From Tsukamurella paurometabola DSM 20162 (GTDB taxonomy: Bacteria; Actinomycetota; Actinomycetes; Mycobacteriales; Mycobacteriaceae): a DNA stretch of 64,000 nt. Under the pieces are notes generated by a model that saw only the letters and a program-made list of their open reading frames with translations, was not told where the DNA came from and ran no database searches. The stretch is taken from contig NC_014158.1 of the NCBI RefSeq assembly GCF_000092225.1, positions 682,001-746,000 on the forward strand. Reading direction: 5' to 3'. The position numbers and the translations under genes were made by a program. Positions 53,377-61,418 of the stretch are shown here, in pieces; the stretch's first letter is position 1; each line of letters starts with the position of its first letter.

Positions 53377-53735
53377 ATCGATATGGGGCCTCGCGGTCAC
53401 CAATCACACTTCGAGTGCTTAGATTGACAGGTGCAAGTTGGCGCTCGTACATCGACGGTAACTAAGGAGAAACGGCGCCGGTGGCGAACGGCATGGCAAT
53501 CCTGAGTTCGTGCCTCGGCGCCTACTTCTACTCTTTGCCCTGCGTAAAAATATGGTTCCTGACGACTTGGAATAACAGGAAGGTCGGTATTGTCCTGGGG
53601 GCATTCTCAACGAGTCCGCGGTTCACTAGCGCGTCCAAGAATCCAGCTAACGCCGCTCCTGTGAGCATCCTATTTTCAGTCAATTCTGTTGCGAGTCAAT
53701 CTGTGACGTACGCGATCGCCGCTCCACCTCGACGA
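53377..53735. other. low-GC gene-poor stretch with possible cassette remnants
   Basis: No firm gene is seen. On the plus strand TTGACA (53424-53429), GTACAT 17 bases later and AAGGAG (53464-53469) lead to a GTG at 53481 whose frame runs 102 codons into the menB 3' end and does not look protein-like after about 35 residues. On the minus strand a 46-codon frame (53528-53668) reads more like a protein fragment. Such debris is typical behind toxin-immunity cassettes. Confidence 0.4.
53528..53668 (-). CDS. small ORF or gene remnant, uncertain
   Basis: A 46-residue frame from ATG 53668, reading MLTGAALAGFLDALVNRG followed by LVENAPRTIPTFLLFQVV and RNHIFTQGKE. The residue pattern is helix-like and plausible, but there is no good ribosome site and no recognised family. 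It could be the end of a displaced immunity or toxin gene. Reported with low confidence. Confidence 0.2.
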   Translation of the reverse strand: MLTGAALAGFLDALVNRGLVENAPRTIPTFLLFQVVRNHIFTQGKE

Positions 53736-54662
53736 TCAGTAGTACCAGGGGAATGGCGACCAGTCGGGGGCGCGCTTCTCCAGGAATGAGTCGCGGCCTT
53801 CCACAGCCTCGTCGGTCATGTAGGCCAGACGGGTCGCCTCGCCGGCGAAGAGCTGCTGCCCCACGAGGCCGTCGTCGGGAAGGTTGAAGGCGTACTTCAG
53901 CATTCGCTGCGCCTGGGGGCTCTTGCCCAGGATCTTCGCGGACCATTCCAGCGCGACGTTCTCCAGTTCGGCATGATCGACCACCCGGTTCACCGCACCC
54001 ATGCGGTGCATGTCCTCGGCGCTGTACACATCGCCCAGGAAGAAGATCTCGCGCGCGAACTTGTTTCCCACCTGCTTCGCGAGATAGGCACTGCCGTACC
54101 CGGCGTCGAAGCTGCCCACATCGGCGTCGGTCTGCTTGAACTTGGCGTGCTCGCGCGAAGCCAGCGTCAGATCGCAGGTCACGTGCAGCGAGTGACCGCC
54201 GCCGGCGGCCCACCCGTTCACCAGGGCGATCACCACCTTCGGCATGAACCGGATCAGTCGCTGCACCTCCAGGATGTGCAGCCGCCCGCCCTCGGCCTTC
54301 ACCCGGGCCTCGTCGACACCGTCGGCGGTCGCCGCCTCGACATCCGAATCGTGCGTGGTCGCGTACTGATACCCGCTGCGCCCGCGAATCCGCTGATCGC
54401 CACCCGAACAGAACGACCACACGCCGTCCTTGGGTGCCGGACCGTTCCCGGTGAGCAATACCGCACCCACATCGGCCGACCGCCGCGCGTGATCGAGAGC
54501 GCGATACAACTCGTCCACGGTGTGCGGGCGGAAGGCGTTACGCACCTCCGGCCGGTCGAACGCGACGCGCACCGTTCCCTGCGTGATGTGCCGGTGGTAG
54601 GTGATGTCCGTCAGGTCCTCGAAGCCCGCAACGGGCTTCCACAGCTCGGGGTTGAAAGTCAC
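53736..54662 (-). CDS. menB: 1,4-dihydroxy-2-naphthoyl-CoA synthase
   Basis: A 308-residue crotonase-fold enzyme that closes the naphthoate ring in menaquinone synthesis. VRVAFDRPEVRNAFRP, GDQRIRGRSGY, VVIALVNGWAAGGGHSLHVTCDL and DADVGSFDAGYGSAYLAKQVG with the catalytic Asp are all typical of MenB, and the C-terminal DWSPFPWYY is nearly diagnostic. The GTG start has TAGAGT seven bases upstream. It is divergent from the beta-propeller gene. Confidence 0.96.
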   Translation of the reverse strand: MTFNPELWKPVAGFEDLTDITYHRHITQGTVRVAFDRPEVRNAFRPHTVDELYRALDHARRSADVGAVLLTGNGPAPKDGVWSFCSGGDQRIRGRSGYQYATTHDSDVEAATADGVDEARVKAEGGRLHILEVQRLIRFMPKVVIALVNGWAAGGGHSLHVTCDLTLASREHAKFKQTDADVGSFDAGYGSAYLAKQVGNKFAREIFFLGDVYSAEDMHRMGAVNRVVDHAELENVALEWSAKILGKSPQAQRMLKYAFNLPDDGLVGQQLFAGEATRLAYMTDEAVEGRDSFLEKRAPDWSPFPWYY

Positions 54663-54669
54663 GCGTCCG

Positions 54670-54675
54670 ACTCTA
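54670..54675 (-). promoter_or_regulatory. -10 hexamer of menB, leaderless start
   Basis: On the minus strand TAGAGT lies seven bases before the GTG at 54662. The divergent gene at 54730 has its own hexamer 41 bases away. Confidence 0.5.
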
Positions 54676-54716
54676 CTGTCGCCGCCCCGCCGGGTGGTGG
54701 GGACTCGACCCCGGCG

Positions 54717-54722
54717 TACGGT
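54717..54722 (+). promoter_or_regulatory. -10 hexamer of the beta-propeller gene, leaderless start
   Basis: TACGGT ends seven bases before the ATG at 54730. No ribosome site is present. Confidence 0.45.
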
Positions 54723-54729
54723 TGATTAA

Positions 54730-55617
54730 ATGACCGAAGCAATTATCGCGCTCGGCGTGCGCAGCGCCGAAATCTTCCGGGTCACGCTCGACGGTGCCGT
54801 CACCACCCTCCGGCGTGGCGCGCCGGGGGAGAGTCCCGACGGCGTGGTCGTGCTCGGCGACCGCATGTATTGGACCACTATGGGGCGCCCCGTCGTCGAC
54901 CCGGACAACCCCGGTGAGGCCGGACTCGATTACTCCGCCCGCAACGGCGGCGTCCACTCCGCGAACCTCGACGGCACCGATGTCCGCGATCTCACCGCGC
55001 CCGGCGACATCACCACCGGTAAGCAACTCGCCACCGACGGCACCCGTCTCTACTGGGGCGACCGGGAGGGCTGCCGCGTGAGCCGGATCGACCTCGACGG
55101 CTCCGGTCTCACCGAGCTGGTGATCAATCAGCCGCAACCCGACCGACGTGCCGAATGTGTCGGCGTCGCCGTCGATCCCAGCCGCGGGTACCTCTACTGG
55201 AGCCAGAAGGGTCCGGCCAAGGGCGGCCGGGGCCGCATCCTCCGCGTTGGGCTCGACCTGCCCGCCGGCGAGACCGCCGACAACCGCACCGATATCGAGG
55301 TGCTGTGGGACGGACTGCCCGAACCCATCGACCTCGACATCGTGGGTGACACGCTGTACTGGACCGATCGCGGCGCCGCCCCGAATGGCAACTCCCTCAA
55401 CCGGTCCCCGATTCCGGCGGCCGGCGCCGCGGGGAGCGAGCCGGAGGTCCTCGCCACCGGTTTCCACGAGGCCATCGGACTCATCGTCGACGAGCAGCAC
55501 GATATCGCCTACGTCTCCGACCTCGGTGGCGGCATCCACCGGGTAGTCCTGAGCACCGGCGACGTCGCCCTGCTCGCCGACCTCGGCACCCCGATCTCCG
55601 GCATCACCCGCGCCTGA
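54730..55617 (+). CDS. YWTD-type beta-propeller protein
   Basis: A 295-residue protein with repeated blade motifs resembling YWTD/LDL-receptor class B repeats: RMYWTTMG, RLYWGDREG, YLYWSQKG, TLYWTDRG, each about 45-65 residues apart. There is no signal peptide, so it is likely cytosolic. SMP-30/lactonase-like enzymes share such propellers, but no metal-binding triad is clearly seen. It leads a run with the 3-hydroxyacyl-CoA dehydrogenase gene 24 bases downstream, so a sugar- or acid-derivative metabolism role is possible. Confidence 0.8.
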   Translation: MTEAIIALGVRSAEIFRVTLDGAVTTLRRGAPGESPDGVVVLGDRMYWTTMGRPVVDPDNPGEAGLDYSARNGGVHSANLDGTDVRDLTAPGDITTGKQLATDGTRLYWGDREGCRVSRIDLDGSGLTELVINQPQPDRRAECVGVAVDPSRGYLYWSQKGPAKGGRGRILRVGLDLPAGETADNRTDIEVLWDGLPEPIDLDIVGDTLYWTDRGAAPNGNSLNRSPIPAAGAAGSEPEVLATGFHEAIGLIVDEQHDIAYVSDLGGGIHRVVLSTGDVALLADLGTPISGITRA

Positions 55618-55641
55618 GACCCTTCCCGAACAGGAGAAGAC

Positions 55642-56505
55642 ATGAACGCATTCACCTTCGATGCGATCAAGACTCGACCCGTCGCCGTGATCGGCGCCGG
55701 CACCCTGGGCCGCCGCATCGCCCTCATGTTCTGCAGCCGCGGCGGCGAGGCGCGCGTCTACGACCCCGATACCACCCAGGCCCAGGCCGCCGTCGACTAT
55801 GTGGCCCACACGCTTCCGGGGGTCATTACTCGCAGGGGCACCGGCGCGCTGGGACGTGCCGTGGCCCACGACGATCTCGCCACGGCGGTACGCGACGCCT
55901 GGCTCGTGGTCGAGGCCGTCCCGGAACGTCTCGACATCAAGATCCCGCTGTGGGGGCAGATCGACGGCGCGGCACCCGCCGACGCCGTGCTCGCCACCAA
56001 CTCCAGCTCGTACGCCTCCCGGCTCATGAACGAGCGGATCGCCGATCAGACGCGGTTCCTCAACATGCACTTCTACATGCCGCCCACCGCGAACGCCGTC
56101 GACCTGATGTCCGACGGACAGACCTCCCGCGAGCTGATCGACTCGCTGCTGGCGATCCTGCCCGAATTCGGTGTGCTCCCGTTCGAGGCGAAGAAGGAGA
56201 GCACAGGCTTCATCTTCAATCGCATCTGGGCCGCCATCAAACGCGAATCGCTCGCCGTGGTGGCCGAGGGGGTCGCCACCCCCGACGATGTCGATGGCAT
56301 GTTCAAGGCCAACTGGCACATGCCCTTCGGTCCCTTACAGATGATGGACGATGTGGGTCTCGATGTGGTCCTCGATATCGAGAATCACTACGCGGCCGAG
56401 AATCCGCACCTCCCCGAGGGGCCGCGCCGCCTGCTGCACGAGTACGTGGACACCGGCCGCCTCGGTCGCAAGTCGGGCGCAGGTTTCTACGACTACGGCG
56501 CCTAA
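55642..56505 (+). CDS. 3-hydroxyacyl-CoA dehydrogenase family protein
   Basis: A 287-residue NAD-dependent dehydrogenase. The Rossmann motif VAVIGAGTLGRRIALMFCSRGG is near the N-terminus, VVEAVPERLDIKIPLWGQID and ATNSSSY follow, NMHFYMPPTANAVDLM holds the catalytic His, and GFIFNRIWAAIKRE and GRKSGAGFYDYG complete the C-terminal domain. The form resembles 3-hydroxybutyryl-CoA dehydrogenase, though some relatives act on other 3-hydroxy acids. AGGAGAA precedes the ATG. Confidence 0.92.
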   Translation: MNAFTFDAIKTRPVAVIGAGTLGRRIALMFCSRGGEARVYDPDTTQAQAAVDYVAHTLPGVITRRGTGALGRAVAHDDLATAVRDAWLVVEAVPERLDIKIPLWGQIDGAAPADAVLATNSSSYASRLMNERIADQTRFLNMHFYMPPTANAVDLMSDGQTSRELIDSLLAILPEFGVLPFEAKKESTGFIFNRIWAAIKRESLAVVAEGVATPDDVDGMFKANWHMPFGPLQMMDDVGLDVVLDIENHYAAENPHLPEGPRRLLHEYVDTGRLGRKSGAGFYDYGA

Positions 56506-56519
56506 CGCCCGCGACCCCC

Positions 56520-56525
56520 TACCCT
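56520..56525 (+). promoter_or_regulatory. -10 hexamer of menC, leaderless start
   Basis: TACCCT ends seven bases before the GTG at 56533, which supports that codon over the GTG six bases earlier. Confidence 0.45.
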
Positions 56526-56532
56526 GGTGGGC

Positions 56533-57507
56533 GTGGTCGACATCGATGAACTCACCGCCTCCGCCCGCGTGGTGACCGTGCCGATGCGGGTCCGCTTCCG
56601 CGGCATCACTGCTCGTGAAGCGGTGGTGTTCCGCGGGCCGGCGGGATGGGGTGAGTTCGCGCCCTTCGCCGAATACGGCGACGCCGAATCGGCCCTCTGG
56701 CTACGCGCCGGCATCGAGGCCGCGTATCAGGGTTTCCCGGAGCCACTGCGCACCGTCGTCCCGATCAACGCGACCGTCCCGGCCGTCGCCGCCGCGCAGG
56801 TCCCCGAGGTTCTCGCGCGGTTCCCCGGCTGCCGCGTCGCCAAGGTGAAGGTGGCGGAGAAGGGGCAGAGTGCTGACGATGACGTGGCCCGCGTGGCTGC
56901 CGTGCGCGCAGCGCTCGGGCCCGACGGTGCCGTCCGGATCGACGCCAACGGCGGCTGGACGGTTCCGCAGGCCCTCGCCGTGATCACCCGCATCCTGGAA
57001 CAAGGCCCCCTCGACTACGCCGAACAGCCCTGCGCCACCGTGGAGGAGCTCGCCGAGGTGCGCGGTCTGCTGGACGGCGCTTGCGATATCGCCGCCGACG
57101 AATCCATCCGCCGCGCAGATGATCCGATGCGGGTCGCCGAACTCGGCGCCGCTGATGTGGCGATCGTCAAGGTACCGCCGCTGGGTGGTGTCCGTGCGGT
57201 GCTCGACATGGCGGCCAAGCTCCGCGCCGCCGCCGGGGTCCGGGTCACGGTCTCTTCCGCGCTCGACACCGCGGTCGGCCTCACCGCTGGCATCGCCGCG
57301 GCCGCGGCGATCCCCGACGGCAACGCCGCCGGTCTCGGGACCGGCGGCTTCTTCACCGCGGACCTCGGCACGCATCCCGTGGTCGACGGTGCGCTCCGGG
57401 TGGCCGCCGTCGACCCGAGCGAGGAAGCCATCGCCGCGGTCGAGGAGACGGGGGAGCGCCGCGACTGGTGGCTCGATCGGATGCGACGGTGCGCCGCCCT
57501 GCTCTGA
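56533..57507 (+). CDS. menC: o-succinylbenzoate synthase
   Basis: A 324-residue enolase-superfamily enzyme that dehydrates SHCHC to o-succinylbenzoate. Catalytic Lys residues are in AKVKVAEKG (Lys104/Lys106) and AIVKVPPLGG (Lys213); metal ligands are Asp137 (RIDANGG), Glu164 (YAEQP) and Asp189 (AADES). The start is set by the -10 hexamer. It lies near menB and supplies MenE's substrate. Confidence 0.94.
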   Translation: MVDIDELTASARVVTVPMRVRFRGITAREAVVFRGPAGWGEFAPFAEYGDAESALWLRAGIEAAYQGFPEPLRTVVPINATVPAVAAAQVPEVLARFPGCRVAKVKVAEKGQSADDDVARVAAVRAALGPDGAVRIDANGGWTVPQALAVITRILEQGPLDYAEQPCATVEELAEVRGLLDGACDIAADESIRRADDPMRVAELGAADVAIVKVPPLGGVRAVLDMAAKLRAAAGVRVTVSSALDTAVGLTAGIAAAAAIPDGNAAGLGTGGFFTADLGTHPVVDGALRVAAVDPSEEAIAAVEETGERRDWWLDRMRRCAALL

Positions 57508-57520
57508 CCCGCCGACGGTG

Positions 57521-57982
57521 CTACTTCCAGGGAGCGTAGGCCCATCCCAGGAGCCGGTGCGGTCGCGGATTCGGTGCCGAGATCACCTGGATCTGGCTGC
57601 CGTCCCCGAGCCCCCGCGCCAGGCCCTGCACGCCACCGCTGAGATACGTCCCGTCGCCCAGCGAGATGTCGACGTGATACCCGTAGTCGCTCTGGGTGAA
57701 AACGAGAGCGCCGCGTGGCGCCGGAAGTGCGGAGTGGCCCAGGCCTTTGGCTGCCAATGCCTCGTAGAACGATCGCGCGTGGTCACGGGGGATTCCGTTG
57801 GCGGTGGTGCGGCCGTACGCGAAGTCGACGAAGTCTTCGCACCCGTACTCACCGAAGGTATCGGTCCCGACCAGTGACATTCCGCGGGCGATCGCGGCCT
57901 CGGGATCCGCCGCCTGTGCCGCGGGAGTCCCCATCAGCGTCAGGGTGAGTGCTGTGACGACGGCCACCAGTAATCGTCTCAT
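57521..57982 (-). CDS. secreted NlpC/P60-like protein
   Basis: A 153-residue exported protein. The signal peptide MRRLLVAVVTALTLTLMGTP with AQA cleavage ends near residue 24. The mature part has Cys48 in EYGCEDFVDFAYG and His103 in YGYHVDISLGDGTYLSGG, spaced and flanked like the Cys and His of NlpC/P60 papain-like hydrolases (DCSG...HVGIYLG). The usual Asp-Cys-Ser is Gly-Cys-Glu here, so peptidoglycan hydrolase activity is not certain. AAAGG is four bases upstream of the ATG. It is convergent with menC. Confidence 0.7.
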   Translation of the reverse strand: MRRLLVAVVTALTLTLMGTPAAQAADPEAAIARGMSLVGTDTFGEYGCEDFVDFAYGRTTANGIPRDHARSFYEALAAKGLGHSALPAPRGALVFTQSDYGYHVDISLGDGTYLSGGVQGLARGLGDGSQIQVISAPNPRPHRLLGWAYAPWK

Positions 57983-58065
57983 CAGACCTTTGTATCGGTG
58001 CGGGCGCATCATCGCCCCGGGAACGGACGGAAACCGCACATCCTGAGCGTGTCGGCGACGTGGTC

Positions 58066-58071
58066 TAGGGT
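58066..58071 (+). promoter_or_regulatory. -10 hexamer of the helical-protein gene, leaderless start
   Basis: TAGGGT ends seven bases before the GTG at 58079 and there is no ribosome site. Confidence 0.45.
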
Positions 58072-58078
58072 CCGGGGT

Positions 58079-58561
58079 GTGGAGAACTTGATCAGCGAAG
58101 TGAGCGCCGCGCTGGCGGCCGAACCGGCGGAGAAGAAGGCGAAGCTGGACGCGCTGTGGGCCAGCCTCGACGAGGATGATCATGCATCGCGCTGCATCGC
58201 GGCCCACTACATCGCCGATGTCCAGGAGGAGCTCGACGACGAGGTGGCGTGGGATGAACTATGCCTGCGCGAGTCCATCAACGTCTCCGATGCCGACCTG
58301 CAGGCCGTGTATCCCACGCTCACCGTGGCCGGGTTCATGTCCTCACTGCGCCTCAATCTGGCCGACGGCTACCGTCGGCAGGGCCGCTTCGCCGAGGCTG
58401 CCGACCAACTCGCGAGCAGTCGCGAATTCGACTTCGCGCTCAGTGAGGCGACGCCCGAGGAGAAGGTCTATGCGGTCGGCATTCGTCAGGCGCAGCACAC
58501 GGTGGCCACTCTGATCGCCGCCGAGGACCGCTCCAAGCAGGCGCCGCCCTCGGGCGCCTGA
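58079..58561 (+). CDS. helical TPR-like protein of unknown function
   Basis: A 160-residue acidic soluble protein, almost all helix by pattern. The second half (MSSLRLNLADGYRRQGRFAEAADQLASSREFDFAL) resembles a tetratricopeptide repeat. Early residues DEDDHASRCIAAHYIADVQEELDDEVAWDELCLRE carry the conserved look of an actinobacterial hypothetical family. The GTG at 58079 is chosen from the -10 hexamer; the longer frame upstream overlaps the promoter region of the opposite gene. Confidence 0.75.
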   Translation: MENLISEVSAALAAEPAEKKAKLDALWASLDEDDHASRCIAAHYIADVQEELDDEVAWDELCLRESINVSDADLQAVYPTLTVAGFMSSLRLNLADGYRRQGRFAEAADQLASSREFDFALSEATPEEKVYAVGIRQAQHTVATLIAAEDRSKQAPPSGA

Positions 58562-58576
58562 CCCCAAGGGGATCGC

Positions 58577-58744
58577 CTATCGGAACCAGGGGAATCGTCG
58601 GCCGGTCGTGGACTCCGCGGGTGCGGCGTCGTGGCCGCCGCACCAGTCCTGGGGCGCAACCATGGCGCGCACGGCGTCGACGTGTGACCCGCACCCCGCC
58701 CAGGTGGTCTTCCCGCAGGTGCGGCAGGGGACGGCGTGGCACAT
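58577..58744 (-). CDS. small Cys-rich conserved protein
   Basis: A 55-residue protein that begins MCHAVPCRTCGKTTWAGCGSHVD and later has WCGGHD. Six Cys and several His make a zinc-ribbon-like arrangement, and this MC-CRTCGKTTWAGCG pattern recurs in small actinobacterial proteins of unknown role. A perfect GGAGGAG lies seven bases before the ATG, strong evidence that this is a real short gene. It may bind zinc or nucleic acid. Confidence 0.8.
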   Translation of the reverse strand: MCHAVPCRTCGKTTWAGCGSHVDAVRAMVAPQDWCGGHDAAPAESTTGRRFPWFR

Positions 58745-58834
58745 GGTTTCTCCTCCGATTCCGTGGCACCGGCGAACTCGCGGAGCACCGCGATGCGCGC
58801 ATGACAATGGTATCCATCCGCGCCGCCGGGAAGG

Positions 58835-60991
58835 TCAGTCGTGCGCGAAGCTGATGTTCGGTAGCACCCGGGCCAGCGGCGCGGGGCAGGCCCACGCGCG
58901 GGGACCGGCGAGGCGCAGCAGCACGGGCAGCAGGATCAACCGCACCAGGAAGGTATCGAGCAGCACCGCGATACCGAGGATCACTCCCATCTCCTTCGGC
59001 GGCAGCGGCCCAGACAGCGCGAAGGTGAAGAACACGGCCACCATCACGCCACCCGCTGCGAAGATCACGCGCCCGGACTGGGCCATCGCGCCGACCATCG
59101 CCCGCTGGGGATCGCCGGTGCGCTCCCAGTGCTCCTTCGCCGAGGAGAGCAGGAACACCGTGTAGTCCATCGCGATGGCGAAGATCATGGCGAAGAAGAA
59201 CACCGGCGCCCAGGCATCCAAGAATCCCTGTGGTTCGAATCCGAGCAGGGCGGCGCCGATCCCGTCCTGGAAGATCAGCCGGGCGACGCCGAATGCGGCG
59301 GCTGTGGACAGCAGGCTCACCACGGTGCCGAGCAGTGCGATCAGCGGCGCCCGCAGCGCGACCAGCAGGAGCACGAAACCCAACGCCAACACGATGCCGA
59401 TCACCAGCGGGGTCGAGGTATCGAGTTGCTTCTTCAGGTCGATGTTCTCGACCGCCGCACCGCCGACCAGGGCACCGCCGGGTAACGCGTCCCGGAGCCG
59501 GTCGACGGTGCCGGTCAGCGCCGGATCGGACGGATCGACGGCGGGGACGGCTGAGATCAGGCTGAGCCCACTCGCGTCGGCCGCAGCTATTGCGGGCACG
59601 GCGCCGGCGATGCCGGGGTCGGCGCGGAGCACGCGCCCGGCAGCGGGAGCCTCGGCAGTGGGCACCACGATCTGCAGAGTCCCCGGGGCTCCGGGACCGA
59701 AGGCGCGCTGCACCTCGTCGTATCCGACACGGGCACTGGCATTCTCGGGGAGCACGGTGATCGACGGCATCGCGGTCTTCAGGCCGACGACCGGGACGGC
59801 GAGGGCGATCAGGATCGCGAGCGCGCCGCCGCCCCACGCGAGAGGGTTGCGCCACAGCCGGTTTCCCCAGCTCTCGAACCGCGGCGAGCGATGCGTGGCG
59901 GCCTGTGCCCAGGGGATCGGTAGCTTGTTGATCCGCATATCGAGTGCGAACAGGATCACGGGAAGCAGCGTGAGCGTGGCGGCCAGGATGAACACGACCG
60001 AGAGCATGATGCCGCCGGCCATCGAGCGGAACGACGGCGACGGGACCAGCATCACGGCGGACAGCGAGATCAGCACGGTGATCCCGGAGAGCAGCACCGC
60101 CTTCCCCGCGGTGTCCATCATCTGTGCGATCGAATCCCGTCGTGACAGACGCTGTTCCATGCGGGCGGCCCGATACCGCACCACGAGGAACAATGCGTAG
60201 TCGATGCCCAGCGCGAGCGAGAACATCATCGCGAAGTTCATCGCCCAGATCGACACCGGCACGATCTCGTTGATCAACACGAGTGATCCGGCGGATGCGA
60301 CCAATCCGGCCAGTGTCAGCGCCAGCGGCAGGCCCGCCGCGACCAGTGTGCCGAAGGCCAGCACGAGGATCGCGAGCGTCACCGGCCAGGACAGCATCTC
60401 CGACTTCAGCATCGCGGAGAGGTTGGCGGCATTGAAGTCCGACCACAGCATCGACGAACCGGTGGGGCTGACCGTGATGTCACCCACCGAGACTGCCCGC
60501 AGAGGGTCTTTCAGATCGGTTGCTGCGCGCACCATCTCGTTGGTGTCGGCGCCGGCGCCGCCCAGGATCACGGCGGTGCGGCCATCGGCGCTGAGTGAGG
60601 CGCCCGGCTGCGGCGCGATGATCTCGCCGATCCGCGGATCGGCGCGCAGGATCTCGGTGACCCGCGCGAGCACCCGTGGGCCGTCGCTCCGGTCGAGTGT
60701 CGCTCCGGTACTGCTCACGACCACCTGGATCGCATGGCTCGCATTGCCGCCGAAGTGGGCCTGTGCGGCCTCGCGCGCCTGCACCGACTCGGAGCCGTTC
60801 GCCTGCCATCCGGCACCGGAGAGGTTCTTCTCGACGAACGGGGCGAACACGCCCAGCGCGATGATCGCGAGCACCCACACCACGGACACCCCGCGGCGAT
60901 GATCGACCACCCATCCGCCGAGGCGGGCGAGCGGTCCCGGTGTCGACGGGCGAGCGGTGGTGGACGGTGCGTCATGGGTGCTCTGCGGCAC
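58835..60991 (-). CDS. MMPL-family RND exporter under CstR/CsoR-type control
   Basis: A 718-residue transporter of the same type as the one at 8551. Asp-Tyr relay pairs are in SLALGIDYALFLVVRYRAA and FAIAMDYTVFLLSSAKEHWER, and the two halves each have six membrane segments. The GTG start has GAGAGGAG eight bases upstream. Its promoter region holds two CsoR-family palindromes, and a CstR-like regulator is divergent. Substrate unknown; regulation by persulfide or copper would be unusual for an MMPL protein. Confidence 0.9.
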   Translation of the reverse strand: MPQSTHDAPSTTARPSTPGPLARLGGWVVDHRRGVSVVWVLAIIALGVFAPFVEKNLSGAGWQANGSESVQAREAAQAHFGGNASHAIQVVVSSTGATLDRSDGPRVLARVTEILRADPRIGEIIAPQPGASLSADGRTAVILGGAGADTNEMVRAATDLKDPLRAVSVGDITVSPTGSSMLWSDFNAANLSAMLKSEMLSWPVTLAILVLAFGTLVAAGLPLALTLAGLVASAGSLVLINEIVPVSIWAMNFAMMFSLALGIDYALFLVVRYRAARMEQRLSRRDSIAQMMDTAGKAVLLSGITVLISLSAVMLVPSPSFRSMAGGIMLSVVFILAATLTLLPVILFALDMRINKLPIPWAQAATHRSPRFESWGNRLWRNPLAWGGGALAILIALAVPVVGLKTAMPSITVLPENASARVGYDEVQRAFGPGAPGTLQIVVPTAEAPAAGRVLRADPGIAGAVPAIAAADASGLSLISAVPAVDPSDPALTGTVDRLRDALPGGALVGGAAVENIDLKKQLDTSTPLVIGIVLALGFVLLLVALRAPLIALLGTVVSLLSTAAAFGVARLIFQDGIGAALLGFEPQGFLDAWAPVFFFAMIFAIAMDYTVFLLSSAKEHWERTGDPQRAMVGAMAQSGRVIFAAGGVMVAVFFTFALSGPLPPKEMGVILGIAVLLDTFLVRLILLPVLLRLAGPRAWACPAPLARVLPNISFAHD

Positions 60992-61002
60992 GGAAGTCTC
61001 CT

Positions 61003-61030
61003 CTCAGTATCCCCCTGGGGGGATACTGAG
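61003..61030. promoter_or_regulatory. CsoR/CstR-type operator 1
   Basis: A 28-bp palindrome with arms CTCAGTATCCCCC and GGGGGATACTGAG, perfect except at the centre. It starts 12 bases from the MMPL start codon, overlapping its ribosome-site region. Confidence 0.8.
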
Positions 61031-61040
61031 AACGTAACAT

Positions 61041-61052
61041 CCCCCTAGGGGG
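61041..61052. promoter_or_regulatory. CsoR/CstR-type operator 2
   Basis: The perfect palindrome CCCCCTAGGGGG lies 67 bases upstream of the regulator's ATG. Together with operator 1 it gives one site for each divergent promoter, so autoregulation is likely. Confidence 0.8.
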
Positions 61053-61118
61053 TTGTACAATGGATGAGATGTCGGGACGGCCGGCGTCGGCGACGAGCAC
61101 CACGCGGAGGTTGGCCCG

Positions 61119-61379
61119 ATGAAGATTCCCGAGGAGGGTGCCAAGCCCATCGTGACGCGGCTCAAGCGCGCGCACGGACACCTCGCCACTGTGATTCGGA
61201 TGCTCGAAGAAGGGGAGGAGTGCGAGGACGTCCTCACCCAGCTCGCCGCGGTGAACAAGGCGCTCGGCCGCAGTGGCTACGCGCTCGTCGCCACCGGATT
61301 GCAGCACTGCATCGCCACCGAGGGGCCGGAGAACGTCGACCAGCACAAGCTGGAGAAGTTGTTCCTGGCCCTCGCCTAG
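61119..61379 (+). CDS. CsoR-family repressor, CstR-like
   Basis: An 86-residue all-helical DUF156 regulator. Copper-sensing CsoR proteins use Cys-His-Cys; here Cys35 (GEECEDVLTQ) and Cys64 (GLQHC) are present but the His four residues before the second Cys is Gly60. The same two-Cys pattern without the His marks CstR, which senses persulfide by cross-linking the pair. KPIVTRLKRAHGHLATVIRMLEEG is the conserved first helix. GGAGG precedes the ATG. Its target sites are presumably the two adjacent palindromes and perhaps the one before copZ. Confidence 0.85.
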   Translation: MKIPEEGAKPIVTRLKRAHGHLATVIRMLEEGEECEDVLTQLAAVNKALGRSGYALVATGLQHCIATEGPENVDQHKLEKLFLALA

Positions 61380-61418
61380 GCCATGCGGATCGGGTTCGGG
61401 CGCTGCGGCCGGCGGTAT

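Noticed and set aside
53481-53789. 102-codon plus-strand frame with AAGGAG and a promoter-like TTGACA upstream
   Set aside because: The signals are suggestive, but the protein loses any natural look after about 35 residues and runs into the menB 3' end; noted in the gap entry only.
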